Below are positions 41,988-42,227 of a stretch of 42,227 bases of DNA, piece by piece. This DNA comes from Coraliomargarita sp965656715 (GTDB lineage Bacteria; Verrucomicrobiota; Verrucomicrobiia; Opitutales; Coraliomargaritaceae). The stretch lies in NCBI GenBank assembly GCA_965656715.1, contig CBFHLR010000027.1, positions 1-42,227 of the forward strand, given 5' to 3'. How positions within the stretch are numbered: the first letter of the stretch is position 1; every line of letters starts with the position of its first letter. Position numbers and translations under genes: made by a program. The notes beneath the pieces are model-generated. The model did not search any database and had not been told where the DNA came from. It saw only the letters and a program-made list of their open reading frames with translations.

Positions 41988-42227
41988 TCAGTCCCTGAGC
42001 AGCTCCGTTCTGCTTTGCTTAAAAAACAAGTTTGCTTGAAACCAGAACCCGGCGACGCGCGCTTCGCCACTGCTCCGGTCAAAGGCCATATAGAAGGCCC
42101 TGCCCTTGGGGCTGTTATGATACGGGTTGTCCGGACCCGTATTCAGCGCGCCCGTTTTTAGATCGGGATACAGCAACCAGGAACGGCCGGCTTTATTGGT
42201 CCACTGCAGGGTTTCCGGACGTCCTTT
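41988..42227 (-). CDS. Unrecognised protein, 3' end only (window edge)
   Basis: The last 79 codons of a minus-strand gene whose start lies outside the window; the frame is open to the edge, so the TTG at 42176 is not the start. The tail has the rhythm of a beta-rich domain (LYPDLKTGALNTGPDNPYHN, then RAFYMAFDRSSGEARVAGFW), with repeated hydrophobic-aromatic strands. I do not recognise the family. Its position next to a secreted oxidoreductase and GH106 suggests a secreted sugar-locus protein. A 56-base gap separates it from the oxidoreductase start, so the two may be co-transcribed. Confidence 0.6.
   Translation of the reverse strand, partial: KGRPETLQWTNKAGRSWLLYPDLKTGALNTGPDNPYHNSPKGRAFYMAFDRSSGEARVAGFWFQANLFFKQSRTELLRD

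Noticed and set aside
1..42227. CRISPR array, tRNA or rRNA genes, prophage, complete insertion sequence
   Set aside because: No regularly spaced repeats, cloverleaf sequences, rRNA wording or transposase/integrase proteins were seen in the window.

Overview
The window looks like a chromosomal segment of a Verrucomicrobiota bacterium, most likely a marine Opitutae/Puniceicoccales (Coraliomargarita-like) lineage. This is inferred from the gene families and their style, not from a marker tree: a Bacteroides/PVC-type topoisomerase IV B subunit, a secreted sulfatase with a long N-terminal module and a Ca-binding-like C-terminal tail, a GH106 enzyme, and an FucP/FucI pair. No rRNA, tRNA, CRISPR array, phage module or complete insertion sequence was seen.

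Region 1 (1-28.8 kb) is dense housekeeping DNA in short operons. It holds the 3' end of parE, then purT converging on a minus-strand run (M28 peptidase, metallo-beta-lactamase hydrolase, ribD, rdgB, pyrC). Next come a GT4 glycosyltransferase, a secreted TPR protein, a membrane coiled-coil protein, and a LysM-parB-EVE operon. Lgt, a putative lipoprotein, lipB-lipA, a small cysteine-rich protein, pyrD, an acidic protein of unknown function and a TauE/SafE-like membrane protein follow. A divergent pair of secreted signal-peptidase-fold proteins, an orphan response regulator, a PduO-type adenosyltransferase, purD, an S41-like protein lacking its usual serine, a low-molecular-weight phosphatase, class I fumarase, an ErpA-type protein, a Ser/Thr kinase and rpoN complete it. 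Intrinsic terminators separate several convergent pairs.

Region 2 (28.8-33.0 kb) is an L-fucose module: a divergent AraC-type regulator, the proton symporter FucP and L-fucose isomerase FucI, closed by a strong hairpin. The later fucose steps (kinase, aldolase) are not in the window.

Region 3 (33.0-42.2 kb) is accessory polysaccharide-degradation DNA: a frameshifted and truncated sulfatase remnant, an intact 914-residue secreted sulfatase, a MITE-like repeat, a GH106 alpha-L-rhamnosidase-like protein with a 10-N assembly gap, a secreted FAD-dependent oxidoreductase and the 3' end of an unrecognised gene. A near-identical palindromic site lies upstream of both the sulfatase remnant and the GH106 gene and is a candidate shared operator. 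Together regions 2 and 3 suggest a locus that desulfates and trims a fucose- and rhamnose-containing sulfated polysaccharide and imports the fucose.

The most interesting leads are the divergent pair of secreted Ser/His signal-peptidase-like proteins (18.6-19.8 kb) and the shared palindromic site of the sugar region (33.4 and 40.0 kb).
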